This document shows, one piece after another, positions 34,662 to 44,261 of a stretch of DNA of 64,000 nucleotides. Every line of letters starts with the position of its first letter. The first letter of the stretch is position 1. This DNA comes from Rhodospirillaceae bacterium (lineage in GTDB: Bacteria > Pseudomonadota > Alphaproteobacteria > UBA8366 > Aestuariispiraceae): positions 186,001 through 250,000 of the forward strand of contig PAQY01000022.1 in assembly GCA_002709955.1 (NCBI GenBank). The letters run 5' to 3'. The position numbers and the translations under genes were made by a program. The notes beneath the pieces are model-generated. The model was given only the letters and a program-made list of their open reading frames with translations. It was not told the DNA's origin and searched no databases.

Positions 34662-35672
34662 ATGGGCGATTTATCCGATCCGACTGTATGGCTGCCCCTG
34701 GTTTTTGCCGGATTGATGGGACTGTCGATCCTGATCTATGTGGTACTGGATGGATATGACCTGGGCATTGGCATGTTGATGATTGTTGCAGAGGATGATG
34801 AAAAAGACCGCATGATCGCCTCTATCGGACCCTTCTGGGATGCGAATGAAACCTGGCTGGTCCTGGCGGTTGGCCTGTTGCTGGTGGCCTTCCCCACCGC
34901 CCATGGAACCATTCTGACCGCCTTATATCTGCCCGTCGCCCTGATGCTGATCGGATTGATTTTGCGGGGCGTCGCGTTTGATTTCCGCGCCAAGGTATCG
35001 CCACCGCGAAAACCCTTATGGAACTTCCTGTTCTTTCTGGGGTCCCTGATCGCCGCCCTGTCGCAGGGTTTCATGCTGGGCATGTATGTGATGGGGCTGG
35101 ATTGGACCCTGGCCCATGTTGCTTTCGCAGCCCTGATCGCCTGCTGTCTGGCGGCCGCCTATATGACCATCGGGTCCACATGGTTGATCTATAAAATGGA
35201 AGATCTGTTACAGAAAAAGGCGGTTACCTGGGCAAAGCGGACGCTGATCTTCACTGCCTTTGGTATGGGAACGATTTCCTTGGCAACCCCGCTGGTTAGC
35301 CCGCGCATTTTTGACAAATGGTTCAGCTTCCCAGAAATCCTGGCCCTGGCCCCCCTGCCTTTGGGGGCGGGTGCCTTGTTCCTGGGGCTGGTTCTGATCT
35401 TGCGTAAGCTGCCAAAAGACAAGGACCGGCATGCCTGGCTGCCGCTGTTTCTGACCGGCAACATCTTCGTGCTGGGGTTCCTGGGGCTGGCCTATTCCTT
35501 TTATCCCTATGTCGTGCCCGACAAACTGACCATTTATGAAGCTGCTGCCGCACCGGAAAGCCTGACGATCATTCTGATTGGCACCTTGTTCGTGCTGCCC
35601 GCCATTTTGATTTACACCGCTTTCGCCTATTACGTCTTCCGCGGCAAGGCGACAGACTTAAGCTACGACTAG
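34662..35672 (+). CDS. cydB: cytochrome bd-type quinol oxidase subunit II
   Basis: A 336-residue, eight-helix partner of CydA. The N-terminal LPLVFAGLMGLSILIYVVLDGYDLGIGML and NETWLVLAVGLLLVAFP are typical of CydB, as is RGVAFDFRAK. It carries no haem in this family and supports the haem subunit. GGAG lies eight bases before the ATG. Its stop codon TAG overlaps the stop of the convergent lipoprotein gene in the palindrome CTAG at 35669-35672. There is therefore no spacer for a terminator downstream. Confidence 0.93.
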   Translation: MGDLSDPTVWLPLVFAGLMGLSILIYVVLDGYDLGIGMLMIVAEDDEKDRMIASIGPFWDANETWLVLAVGLLLVAFPTAHGTILTALYLPVALMLIGLILRGVAFDFRAKVSPPRKPLWNFLFFLGSLIAALSQGFMLGMYVMGLDWTLAHVAFAALIACCLAAAYMTIGSTWLIYKMEDLLQKKAVTWAKRTLIFTAFGMGTISLATPLVSPRIFDKWFSFPEILALAPLPLGAGALFLGLVLILRKLPKDKDRHAWLPLFLTGNIFVLGFLGLAYSFYPYVVPDKLTIYEAAAAPESLTIILIGTLFVLPAILIYTAFAYYVFRGKATDLSYD

Positions 35673-36307
35673 GGCACATTCTGAAGGCGGCGGCCACAGC
35701 CGGTATAGGGCGTGTCATCCACCGTCAGCGTCACCGTCAGGGGGGAGTATTCTCCGCTCATCGGATCGCGGCATCCATCCTCGCGATAGGCGATGGTGAT
35801 GCGATGGTCCTGTGTTTGTATCGTCAGGGGATAGATTTTCAGACGCGGGGGTGGTGTCTGAATAATCGTGGATCCATAGTCCAACAGGATGAAGGCACCC
35901 CGCAGATACTCTAGCTCCAGCAGCCATCCGGGCTCATTCCCAACAGCGCGAAAATCAACGCCCCGCACAGCCGCCGCACGCCAGGGCGTATCCACCAACT
36001 GCCCCTGACAGTCTTTCAATGTCAAACCCTGCGCGCCTTCAAAAAAGGCCTGCTGGCCTTTCATAAACAGCAGATTACCGGCCCCATCCTGATATTTCTG
36101 ACCAGATGCGGACGGCACCAGCGGCAAGACGACCTGTGACCCCTGATGCAGCACCCGTGCCTCATCATCCCCCAATTTGACCTCGAAGGCGCCATCGGAA
36201 CAGCGATAGGCGAAATATGTGGGGGGCGTATAGGGCAAGCTGGCGGGCATCCCGGCACAGCCCATCATCAGGCTGATCAGTCCCAGGATCAGCGCAAGCC
36301 GGACCAT
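35669..36307 (-). CDS. lipoprotein with MliC domain and COG3650-like C-terminal domain
   Basis: A 212-residue lipoprotein. The signal ends in LMMGC, so C17 is the lipid-attached residue and the protein would be envelope-anchored. Residues about 32-100 fit the MliC/lysozyme-inhibitor fold (FAYRCSDGAFEVKLGDDEARV to LTLKDCQ), with the two Cys that usually bond. Residues about 118-210 (VGNEPGWLLELE, YREDGCRDPMSG, YTGCGRRL) resemble the COG3650/YajI-like domain. The fusion joins a possible lysozyme-inhibitor part to an unknown domain. It is convergent with cydB. Inhibition of host or predator lysozyme is inferred from the family only. Confidence 0.78.
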   Translation of the reverse strand: MVRLALILGLISLMMGCAGMPASLPYTPPTYFAYRCSDGAFEVKLGDDEARVLHQGSQVVLPLVPSASGQKYQDGAGNLLFMKGQQAFFEGAQGLTLKDCQGQLVDTPWRAAAVRGVDFRAVGNEPGWLLELEYLRGAFILLDYGSTIIQTPPPRLKIYPLTIQTQDHRITIAYREDGCRDPMSGEYSPLTVTLTVDDTPYTGCGRRLQNVP

Positions 36308-36320
36308 TTATGCAATCCGA

Positions 36321-36593
36321 TCAATCATTGCGACGCCCGCGCCCTTTCAAAACATTGAACAGGACAGAAATCAGCCACAGGGGAATGACAATGACGGCCC
36401 CGATGACAATGTAACCGGCGCTCCATTCAATCGCGCCCTTGGCCATTTCATAGATCCGGCGCACCGTCTCGCCAAAATTATTGAAGATATCCTCGGGCGT
36501 GACATCGAACTGCACCAACAGCCATCCAATGATGAAGCTGATCACCGCCAGTTTAAAAAGTGTCGACAGTATCCGGCTCAAATCAGGGCGCAT
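36321..36593 (-). CDS. small two-helix membrane protein (DUF6460-like)
   Basis: A 90-residue protein with two hydrophobic segments (LAVISFIIGWLLVQF and IVIGAVIVIPLWLISVLFNVL). The MRPDLSRILSTLFKL start and the NNFGETVRRIYEMAKGAIEW middle match a small alphaproteobacterial membrane family sometimes mislabelled integrase. The ATG at 36593 has AAAGGACG upstream; the extension to 36674 would cross the lysK terminator. Function unknown. It lies 13 bases ahead of the lipoprotein gene, perhaps in the same transcript. Confidence 0.7.
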   Translation of the reverse strand: MRPDLSRILSTLFKLAVISFIIGWLLVQFDVTPEDIFNNFGETVRRIYEMAKGAIEWSAGYIVIGAVIVIPLWLISVLFNVLKGRGRRND

Positions 36594-36609
36594 GGTCGTC
36601 CTTTCATAG

Positions 36610-36642
36610 AAAACGGGGTCCAGACACACAGCCTGAACCCCG
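36610..36642 (-). terminator. rho-independent terminator of lysK
   Basis: Read leftward, CGGGGTTCAG and CTGGACCCCG form a 10-bp stem with one mismatch and an 8-11 base loop, followed by TTTTCT. It lies about 52 bases after the lysK stop and before the small membrane protein gene. Position, stem and T run are all typical. Confidence 0.8.
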
Positions 36643-36694
36643 ATATCCTTACTGTTACAATCTGAATTCGGCAAGTCTAAGCCGTCATCTGATC

Positions 36695-38281
36695 CTATGC
36701 CGACAGATCCTCACCAGCCAGTGCCCGGTCTATCAAGGCGATGGTTTCCGGCAGACCATACAGCGCAAAGAACGACCCGATGCGTGGCCCCTGTTCCTGA
36801 CCCAGCAGGATCTGATACTGCGCCTTGAACCAGTCGCGCAGATTTTCATATCCGTGACGTTTGCCGACCTCATAGACCTGAGTCTGAATTTCCTCTGCTG
36901 AGGCCGTTGCATCAAATCCCGACAGGACCTCACGCAAATCCACCAGGGCAGCCCGATCATTCTCTTCTGGCACCTTGAATACCTTATGCGGCTTAACAAA
37001 ATCCTGGTAATATCGAATGGCGAACCCAACCAACTGATCCAGCAGCGGATCACTTTCTGGCGATGCCTGCGGTGCATAGCGTGTGATAAAGCCCCACAAG
37101 ACATCCTTGTCTTCTGTATTACAGACCGCCGCCAAATTCAGCAGCAGGCTGAAACTGACGGGCGGTACATCCTTGGGAACATCCCCCTGATGGATGTGGA
37201 AAGCGGGATTCTCCAACTGCTGTTCCGGCGTTTCCTCCGGAAACTTTGCCCGGAATGTCAGATAATCATCCACAGCCTTGGGGATGACATCAAAATACAG
37301 ACGCTTGGCCGTGCGGGGTTTCTGGAACATGAACAGGCCCAGGCTTTCGTCAGGCGCATAGGCCAGCCATTCTTCCATCGACAGGCCGTTTCCTTTGGAT
37401 TTGGAAATCTTCTGCCCCTGATCATCCAGGAAAAGTTCATTGATCTGGGTCTCGGGCGGTGGCGCACCCAAAGCCTGGCAAATCCGGGTGGATAGCTTGA
37501 CAGAGTCGATCAAATCCTTTCCAGACATTTCGTAATCAACCCCCAGCGCATACCAGCGCATGCCCCAATCGGGCTTCCATTGCAGCTTACAACGCCCGCC
37601 CGTGACCGGTGTTTCCACCTCACGCCCATCGGGATGGCGATAGACGATTGTCCCCGCCTTGGCATCCGTATGCAGGACGGGCACCTGATAGACTTCATGC
37701 GTATCCGGATCGACCGGCAGAAAGGGGGAATAGGTTTCCCGTCTTTCGTCGCGCAGGGATGGCAGCATGATCTTCTGGATCGCCTCGTAACATTCCAGCA
37801 TGCGGATCAGGGCATCATCGAACCGGCCAGAGAAGTAATATTCCGTCGAACTGGCAAATTCATATTCAAAGCCAAAACCGTCCAGAAAATCCCGCAGCCT
37901 GGCATTATTATGGGCCCCAAAACTGTCATGCGTGCCAAACGGATCGGGCACTTTGGTCAGGCGCTTGTTCAACGCTGCCGTCAGCATGTCCTGATTGGGC
38001 ACATTGGTCGGCACCTTGCGCAGCCCGTCCATATCGTCGGAAAATGCCAGCAATTTGGTCGGAATATCACTCATCAATTCAAAGGCACGGCGCACCATGG
38101 TCGTGCGCAGCACTTCCCCAAAGGTCCCGATATGCGGCAGGCCCGACGGGCCATAGCCTGTTTCAAACAGAACATAGCCTTTTTCAGGCTGTTTATTCTC
38201 ATAGCGTTTCAACACTTTGCGCGCTTCTTCGAAAGGCCAGGCTCGGGCATTGAGGGCTCTGTCGCGCAGTGTTGTTGTCAT
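36695..38281 (-). CDS. lysK: lysyl-tRNA synthetase, class I
   Basis: A 528-residue class I LysRS, which charges tRNA-Lys. The HIGH-type motif is PHIGT at residues 49-53 and the KMSKS motif KISKSKG at 291-297; the length matches the family. Class I LysRS, instead of the class II LysS found in most bacteria, is usual in many alphaproteobacteria. The ATG is at 38281 with AGAAGAAG upstream, and gmhA ends 167 bases before it on the same strand. A terminator follows at 36610. Confidence 0.95.
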   Translation of the reverse strand: MTTTLRDRALNARAWPFEEARKVLKRYENKQPEKGYVLFETGYGPSGLPHIGTFGEVLRTTMVRRAFELMSDIPTKLLAFSDDMDGLRKVPTNVPNQDMLTAALNKRLTKVPDPFGTHDSFGAHNNARLRDFLDGFGFEYEFASSTEYYFSGRFDDALIRMLECYEAIQKIMLPSLRDERRETYSPFLPVDPDTHEVYQVPVLHTDAKAGTIVYRHPDGREVETPVTGGRCKLQWKPDWGMRWYALGVDYEMSGKDLIDSVKLSTRICQALGAPPPETQINELFLDDQGQKISKSKGNGLSMEEWLAYAPDESLGLFMFQKPRTAKRLYFDVIPKAVDDYLTFRAKFPEETPEQQLENPAFHIHQGDVPKDVPPVSFSLLLNLAAVCNTEDKDVLWGFITRYAPQASPESDPLLDQLVGFAIRYYQDFVKPHKVFKVPEENDRAALVDLREVLSGFDATASAEEIQTQVYEVGKRHGYENLRDWFKAQYQILLGQEQGPRIGSFFALYGLPETIALIDRALAGEDLSA

Positions 38282-38448
38282 CGCTTCTTCTCATTCTGTT
38301 AAGGATAATGGGCATAATGCGCCAAACGCGCCGGAAACTAGGCTTGGCAGCCCGGTTCGTCAACTATGGGGCTATAGATTGCTGCGCTGCCTGCTGTTTG
38401 TCACCCGTGGACTTGATCCGATATCAGCAGCGACAGGCAGGGATGGGA

Positions 38449-39036
38449 TTATTCGGAGACCAGACCCAGATCGATTTCCAGCGCGGCACACAGCATTTGG
38501 CCGATCAGGATATGCATTTCCTGAATACGCGCCGTTGTATTGGACGGCACGATGATCATCGGTTCCGCCAGCCCGACCAGTTTACCGCCATCGCGCCCAG
38601 TCAGGGCCGCAGGGGTCAGGCCTTTGCGGCGCGCCATTTCCAGGGCAAGGGTCACATTCGGACTTTTCCCCGATGTAGTGATGCCAACGGCCACATCGCC
38701 CGCCCGGCCAATCGCTTCAATCTGTCGCGAAAAGACGTGATTGAAACCCATATCATTGCCAATGGCGGTCAGGGCAGAGGTATCAACGCTGAGCGCCAGG
38801 GCTGCGATGGGGGATCGGTCCGCGCGATAGCGCACGGCCAGTTCTGTCGCCAGATGCTGGGCATCCCCGGCGCTGCCACCATTGCCGAAAAACAGGATCT
38901 TGCCACCCCGGCGAATACAACTGGCCCAGACGGACAGCATCTTCGCCATATCCTCACGGCATGCCTCATGTGTCCGCGCCAGGACAGAGGCATGTTCGGC
39001 AAATTCATCGTCAAAGAAGGTCTCAGAAACGCTCAT
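38449..39036 (-). CDS. gmhA: phosphoheptose isomerase GmhA
   Basis: A 195-residue SIS-domain protein, the isomerase converting sedoheptulose 7-phosphate to D-glycero-manno-heptose 7-phosphate for lipopolysaccharide. FFGNGGSAGDAQHLATEL is the conserved phosphosugar-binding stretch near residues 49-66, and GITTSGKSPNV the second. The C-terminal EMHILIGQMLCAALE is typical. It starts 9 bases after a Lon-related protease gene. Other SIS proteins such as DiaA share the fold; length and motifs favour GmhA. Confidence 0.87.
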   Translation of the reverse strand: MSVSETFFDDEFAEHASVLARTHEACREDMAKMLSVWASCIRRGGKILFFGNGGSAGDAQHLATELAVRYRADRSPIAALALSVDTSALTAIGNDMGFNHVFSRQIEAIGRAGDVAVGITTSGKSPNVTLALEMARRKGLTPAALTGRDGGKLVGLAEPMIIVPSNTTARIQEMHILIGQMLCAALEIDLGLVSE

Positions 39037-39045
39037 GCGCGCAGA

Positions 39046-41415
39046 TTACTCTGCGTCTGCCGTGCGAACAAGCGCCGCTTCACGCTGAAACAGGGCTGCG
39101 TCAAAAGCGGCCAATTGGCGTTGCACGCGACCATACAGGGTATCGGCCGGATAGTCGCCGGACTTACCCGGCTTCCCGATCTTAAGCCCGGTCATAAGAC
39201 TGGCGGCTTCTTCCACCGTCTGGACGGTATGCAGGTGGAATTTACCTGCGGCAATGGCATCGCGCACAGCATCATCAACCACCAGCCCATCAGCCACAGA
39301 ATCCGGCACGATAACCCCCTGACTGCCGGTCAGACCCCGTGCCGCACACAGCTTGAAGAACCCTTCAACCTTATGATGAACACCGCCTACGGCCTGGGCA
39401 TCCCCGCGTTGATTGACCGATCCGGTAATCGCAAGATCCTGTCGCAAAGGGGCACCTGCCAGATCTGATAGAACGGCAATCAGTTCCGCCATAGAGGCAC
39501 TGTCCCCCTCGACCCCGCCATAGTTCTGCTCAAAGGTGATGGAGCAATTGAAGGACAGGGGCGCGGTACGGGCGAACAGGCCTGAAAGATAGCCCTGTAG
39601 CACCAAGGCACCTTTCTGTTGGATCGGGCCACTCATCGCGATCTGACGCTCAATATTCAAGACACCGTGACGCCCGACACTGGCCCGGGCCGTGATGCGC
39701 GACGGACCGCCAAAGGCGTGATCACCGGTATCGCGGACCGTAAGGCCATTGATTTGACCAATCACCGACCCTTCTGTCGCAATCATCACCACGCCACGGT
39801 CGATCATATCCTGACTGCTGACCTCAACACGGTTATTGCGTTGTTCCTGTTCCCGACGCGCCAAGATCAGATCCGCCTCTGTCAGGGCCCCCTTCCCCGA
39901 TGTCCGCGCGGCGGCCTCTGATATCAGATCATCCAGCAATTCAAGGCTGGCCGACAGGCGGGAACGGTCGCCGATCATGCGCGCCGCAAGCCCCAGCAAA
40001 TAAGAAATCGCCCCGTCCTTCAGCCCCCGCCCGGTCTGGGCCTTGGCCCGCGCCTGCAACACGGTGCCATAGATCGACAAATTTGCTGCGCTGGCTGGCA
40101 TATCCTGGGCGATGTCCGCCTTTACCTTAAACAAGGCGCGAAAATCAGGGGAGGGGGAATATCCGCCGTAATACAGCGCAGGCGTTCCCACGATAACGAC
40201 CTTCAGTGACAATGGAATGGCCTTTGGCGAAGGGGCACCTGTCACGGGCATGGCATTCTGGCGGTGGCGTTCCTCAATACGGATATATCCATCCCGCAGG
40301 GCAGATATCAGTGCCTGCCAACTGCCCGGCAGTGCCGCCAGCGCATCGGCACGCAAGACCAGCACCCCGCCATTGGCCCGATGCAATGCGCCCGGACGGA
40401 TCAAGGTGAAATCTGTTTCCAGATGGGACGCGCCGGGCCGATACTGAATCTCCCCGAACAAGTTCTCATAATCAGGGGTCGATTCCAGAATAACCGGCGG
40501 GCAATTGGTATCGCCATTATCAACCAGCAGATTGACCGCATAACGCTGTTCCGGTTTTTCCACTGCAATCGGCTGGCCCTGGGGATCAACCGCAGGCCCA
40601 AAACTGCGCAGGTGGTCCAGAATATCCTGTTCCAGTTCCACAAACCATCTGTTCAGCCCCTGCCCTGAAAACTGGGCGATCAAAGGCCGCAACAGGATGT
40701 CACAGGCGTCGCGGGCAACATCCTGAGTGATATCCGCAATCGCCTGCATAAGGCCTGCGCGGTCCTGGGCAATTTCCTCATTGATCACCTGCAATTTCGC
40801 AATCAGCTTTTTGGCACTAGCTGCCATTGCCTCGCGATCTTCCGGGGGAACCTTTTCCCAAGGCAATGCAGCCCCCTGTGGGTCCAAGGGGGCAAAGGCT
40901 GGGCCCTGTTCCCCCTGGAATATGCCCAGACCAACCTGTGCTGCTTCTTCCCGCAGGCCAGCCAGGGCGGCTTCGGCCTTTTTGGTTAGACGCTGCGTGA
41001 CGGCCTGAACACGCGCCTGATAGGCTTCCCCCTCAAAAGTCTGTTTCAGGGCGGTGCGTAACTGGGCGATGAAATGTTCCATCGACTGGCGCAGTTTTCT
41101 GCCTGATCCCGCAGGCAGTTCGAAAGGCTTTGGCCGATGCGGGCGCAGAAAATTATTCAGGTAGACCCAGTCGCTGGCGGGCTTTTTCGACGCATTACAG
41201 TCACGCAGATAGGCCAGGGTTTCCGTCATCCGTCCGGCCCGGTCCGGCCCAAGAACGAAGATATTGAAGCCCGGCGTTTGCATCGATAACCCAAAGTCCA
41301 AGGCGGCGCGGGCACGCTCGTGGCTGGAAAGATCGAACAAGACTGCCGTCTTGCGGGCCTTCCATTTAAAGCGCGGGATACCAACTTTTTCGGCTTTTAA
41401 ACTGCGCGCGGCCAT
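39046..41415 (-). CDS. Lon-related ATP-dependent protease (AAA_32/LonB-like family)
   Basis: A 789-residue protein of the Lon-related group with a C-terminal Lon protease domain. The catalytic dyad is S639 (GDSAS) and K682 (GGVHHKVEGF), spaced 43 residues as in Lon. The N-terminal AAA-like part has GPDRAGRMTETL where a Walker A lysine would be expected, so the nucleotide site looks degenerate there. The later segment TDFTLIRPGALHRANGGVLVLRADAL is a conserved element of this family. ATG 41415 has GGAGG upstream; the 11-codon extension does not. Cytoplasmic quality-control role inferred from family. Confidence 0.88.
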   Translation of the reverse strand: MAARSLKAEKVGIPRFKWKARKTAVLFDLSSHERARAALDFGLSMQTPGFNIFVLGPDRAGRMTETLAYLRDCNASKKPASDWVYLNNFLRPHRPKPFELPAGSGRKLRQSMEHFIAQLRTALKQTFEGEAYQARVQAVTQRLTKKAEAALAGLREEAAQVGLGIFQGEQGPAFAPLDPQGAALPWEKVPPEDREAMAASAKKLIAKLQVINEEIAQDRAGLMQAIADITQDVARDACDILLRPLIAQFSGQGLNRWFVELEQDILDHLRSFGPAVDPQGQPIAVEKPEQRYAVNLLVDNGDTNCPPVILESTPDYENLFGEIQYRPGASHLETDFTLIRPGALHRANGGVLVLRADALAALPGSWQALISALRDGYIRIEERHRQNAMPVTGAPSPKAIPLSLKVVIVGTPALYYGGYSPSPDFRALFKVKADIAQDMPASAANLSIYGTVLQARAKAQTGRGLKDGAISYLLGLAARMIGDRSRLSASLELLDDLISEAAARTSGKGALTEADLILARREQEQRNNRVEVSSQDMIDRGVVMIATEGSVIGQINGLTVRDTGDHAFGGPSRITARASVGRHGVLNIERQIAMSGPIQQKGALVLQGYLSGLFARTAPLSFNCSITFEQNYGGVEGDSASMAELIAVLSDLAGAPLRQDLAITGSVNQRGDAQAVGGVHHKVEGFFKLCAARGLTGSQGVIVPDSVADGLVVDDAVRDAIAAGKFHLHTVQTVEEAASLMTGLKIGKPGKSGDYPADTLYGRVQRQLAAFDAALFQREAALVRTADAE

Positions 41416-41577
41416 AAAATCCTCCACCAGAACAAACTGTCCAAACACATATTACTGTCACCTTGATACACTGGCAGGCTAGGCCGTTACAGCACATTGG
41501 AAAAGCCGGATATTTTGACACAGTCCGGCAGTGCAGAAAGTCTTGTCTGTTCGGCGGCATCGGATACTGTCGGTGTC

Positions 41578-42339
41578 ATGACAGTGACACTTGATCAAAT
41601 CTATCGTTTTCCCGTTAAGGGAATGGGGCCGGACCCTTTGGACAGCGTTGCCTTGCAGGAGGGCGATGGCCTGCCTTTTGACCGCCATTGGGCGGTTGTG
41701 CATGGCTCCAGCAAAGTCGACCCCGCCGCCCCAACCTGGGCGAAGAAGGCGAATTTTCTGTGCCTGGCCCGGGATGAAAAACTGGCGCAACTGGATATCG
41801 CTTTTGATGAAGAAACCCGCACCCTGACGGTTCTGCGCAAGGGAAAACAGATCAGCCGCGCCAAGCTGGACGACCATATGGGTCGCACCCTGTTACAGAC
41901 ATTTCTGACTGGCTTTATGCCCGACGGCCCAAGGGGCAACCCGAAGGTTGTTGAGGCCCCGCAAGGTGTTGCCTTCACCGATGTGGAAGCCGCGAAAGTA
42001 TCGATCATTAATATGGCCAGTGTCCGGGATATTGAGCGTGTGACACGGGAACCCGTTGATCCGATGCGGTTTCGCGGCAATCTGTATCTGGAGGGCCTGG
42101 ACGCCTGGAAAGAATTCGATTGGGTCGACAAGCAAATCCAGATCGGGGATTGTGTCTTACAGATTCTGGAACGCATTGACCGTTGTGCGGCAACCAATGT
42201 CAATCCACAGACCGGCACCATCGATATGAACATCCCGCTAAGCCTGCGAAAGGGCTTTGGTCACATCGATTGCGGCATTCATGCGAAGGTTGTTCGCAGC
42301 GGCACGATCAAGCTGGGCGATACGATCACTGTGCTATAA
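41578..42339 (+). CDS. MOSC domain-containing protein
   Basis: A 253-residue protein with an N-terminal MOSC beta-barrel domain (LDQIYRFPVKGMGPDPLD) and a C-terminal MOSC domain holding the conserved Cys in ERIDRCAATNVNPQTG near residue 205. MOSC proteins bind molybdenum cofactor or act in reductase partners of the mARC type. No molybdoenzyme lies nearby. The ATG at 41578 is chosen by the family start; it lacks a clear ribosome site, and an in-frame ATG at 41497 is possible. Confidence 0.85.
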   Translation: MTVTLDQIYRFPVKGMGPDPLDSVALQEGDGLPFDRHWAVVHGSSKVDPAAPTWAKKANFLCLARDEKLAQLDIAFDEETRTLTVLRKGKQISRAKLDDHMGRTLLQTFLTGFMPDGPRGNPKVVEAPQGVAFTDVEAAKVSIINMASVRDIERVTREPVDPMRFRGNLYLEGLDAWKEFDWVDKQIQIGDCVLQILERIDRCAATNVNPQTGTIDMNIPLSLRKGFGHIDCGIHAKVVRSGTIKLGDTITVL

Positions 42340-42343
42340 CGCA

Positions 42344-42359
42344 TCATGCGGTCGCATGA
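42344..42359. terminator. small hairpin between convergent MOSC and uup genes
   Basis: TCATGCG-GT-CGCATGA is a perfect 7-bp stem with a 2-base loop in the 33-bp gap between convergent genes. It could slow transcription in both directions, but lacks a T run, so the terminator call is tentative. Confidence 0.35.
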
Positions 42360-42372
42360 GCGGGTAACAAGA

Positions 42373-44190
42373 TTACCCTTCGATCTCTTCGCGCAGAATT
42401 TCAAGCTCCAGCCATTTTTCCTCTGCCACGGCCAAGGCGGATATCGTTGTTTCCAGCGCCTTTGAGGATTTTTCCGCTAATTCCCGTTTTTCTGTAAAAA
42501 CCTTGGGGTCCGCCAGAACAGCTTCCAGCTTGGCCTTTTGGGCGCGCAGGGTTTCAATCTGACCCGGCAAGGTTTTCAGGGCTTCGCGCTCTTTCATCGA
42601 AAACTTGCGCTTGGCATCGGATGTGGTGGCCGACAGCATTGGTTTCGCCGCTGATTTGGTGGATTTCTGAGCTGTCGCATTTTCCTTGATATCGCGAATG
42701 GCACTGCCACGCTGGTCCAGCATATCGCTATAGCCGCCCGCATATTCCTGCCAATGGCCCTTCCCTTCGGCAACCAGAACCGATGTAGCGACTCGATCCA
42801 GGAAATCGCGATCATGGCTGACCAGGATGACGGTACCTGGATAGTCGTTCAGCAATTCCTGTAACAGGTCCAGGGTTTCAAGGTCCAAATCATTGGTCGG
42901 TTCATCCAGGATCAACAGATTGGACGGCCGCGTCAGCGCCCGGGCCAGCATCAGCCTTCCCCGTTCCCCCCCGGACAGACGCCCAATGGGCTGGCGGGCC
43001 TGTTCCGGGGTGAACAGAAAATCTTTCATATAGCCGATGACATGGCGGGATTGACCGTTCACGATCACCTTGTCGCTGTCACCGCCGGTCAGGGCATCTT
43101 GCAAAGTGACATCGGGTTCCAGTTCCGCGCGGCGCTGATCCAATGTCGCAATTTCCAATGCAGTGCCCTGAATGGCCGTGCCACTGTCGGGGGCCAGTTC
43201 TCCGGTCAACAGCTTCAACAGGGTTGTCTTGCCCGCCCCATTCGGCCCGATAATGCCCAACCGGTCGCCCCGCAGCACCCGCAGCGACAGGTCTTTGACG
43301 ATCGCGCGGCTGCCAAAGGATTTCGACATATCCTCGGTTTCCATCACCCGCTTGCCAGAGGTTCCCGCATCCCCGGCGGCCAGCGTTACCGTGCCTTGGG
43401 CACGACGATAGTCACGCCGGTCCTGGCGCATGCTGACCAGATTGCCCAGGCGTTTCTGATTGCGCTTGCGCCGGGCGGTGACGCCATAGCGCAGCCAATC
43501 TTCTTCCATCGCAATCTTGCGGTCCAGCTTGTGGCGGTCCCGCTCCTCTTCCTCCAGCGTCTGATCACGCCAGGCCTCAAAGGCTTCAAAACCCCGATCC
43601 ATACGCCGGGCGCGGCCGCGATCCAGCCACAAAGTCGCCTTGGACAGTCGTGTCAGAAAGCGCCGGTCATGGCTGATCAGGATGAGGGCAGAACGCAGGC
43701 CCAGAATTTCTTCTTCCAACCATTCGATGGCTTCCAGATCCAGATGGTTGGTCGGCTCATCCAGCAACAGGATATCGGGCTCTGCGGCCAGGACCCGCGC
43801 CAGGGCGGCGCGGCGGGCCTCACCCCCAGACAGGGTCGTTGGATCTTCCGCCCCTGTCAGGCCCAAACGCTCCAACAGATAGGAAACGCGATAGCCTTCC
43901 ATGTCCAGATCCAGCCCATCCTGGGCATAGTCCAGGACGGTCTTGTATCCAGACAGGTCCGGCTCTTGCGGCAGATAGCGCACGGTCGTTCCAGGGTGGA
44001 CCCATCGCTTGCCGGAATCCGGCTCAATCTGTGCCGCTGCAATCTTCAACAGGGTAGATTTGCCAGACCCGTTGCGCCCAACAAGGCACAGGCGTTCGCC
44101 CGGTCCAATGGACAGGCTGGCCCCATCCAGCAGTGCGTGACCGCCAAATGTCAGGTGAATATCGTCTAGTGTCAGGAGTTGTCTTGCCAT
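42373..44190 (-). CDS. uup: ABC-F family ATPase (Uup-like)
   Basis: A 605-residue soluble protein with two ABC ATPase domains and no membrane segment. Walker A GRNGSGKST lies near residue 37 and GPNGAGKTT in the second half; signatures are LSGGEARRAALARVL and LSGGERGRLMLARAL. A linker rich in charged residues (about 220-260) and a C-terminal coiled-coil (KALETTISALAVAEEKWLELE) match Uup, which acts at ribosomes or DNA repair intermediates. ATG 44190 has GCGGGGC upstream, and the longer ORF start lies beyond it. Housekeeping gene at the edge of the photosynthesis cluster. Confidence 0.9.
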   Translation of the reverse strand: MARQLLTLDDIHLTFGGHALLDGASLSIGPGERLCLVGRNGSGKSTLLKIAAAQIEPDSGKRWVHPGTTVRYLPQEPDLSGYKTVLDYAQDGLDLDMEGYRVSYLLERLGLTGAEDPTTLSGGEARRAALARVLAAEPDILLLDEPTNHLDLEAIEWLEEEILGLRSALILISHDRRFLTRLSKATLWLDRGRARRMDRGFEAFEAWRDQTLEEEERDRHKLDRKIAMEEDWLRYGVTARRKRNQKRLGNLVSMRQDRRDYRRAQGTVTLAAGDAGTSGKRVMETEDMSKSFGSRAIVKDLSLRVLRGDRLGIIGPNGAGKTTLLKLLTGELAPDSGTAIQGTALEIATLDQRRAELEPDVTLQDALTGGDSDKVIVNGQSRHVIGYMKDFLFTPEQARQPIGRLSGGERGRLMLARALTRPSNLLILDEPTNDLDLETLDLLQELLNDYPGTVILVSHDRDFLDRVATSVLVAEGKGHWQEYAGGYSDMLDQRGSAIRDIKENATAQKSTKSAAKPMLSATTSDAKRKFSMKEREALKTLPGQIETLRAQKAKLEAVLADPKVFTEKRELAEKSSKALETTISALAVAEEKWLELEILREEIEG

Positions 44191-44261
44191 GCCCCGCGAT
44201 GTACGCGCCCCGCCACAACTCGGCAAGCGAATTGAGGGGGATTTTATCGGAAATCACCGGA

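Noticed and set aside
38269-39468. Plus-strand frame of 399 codons opposite gmhA and the Lon-related gene
   Set aside because: Covers the intergenic region and two genes in antisense, with no recognisable domain.
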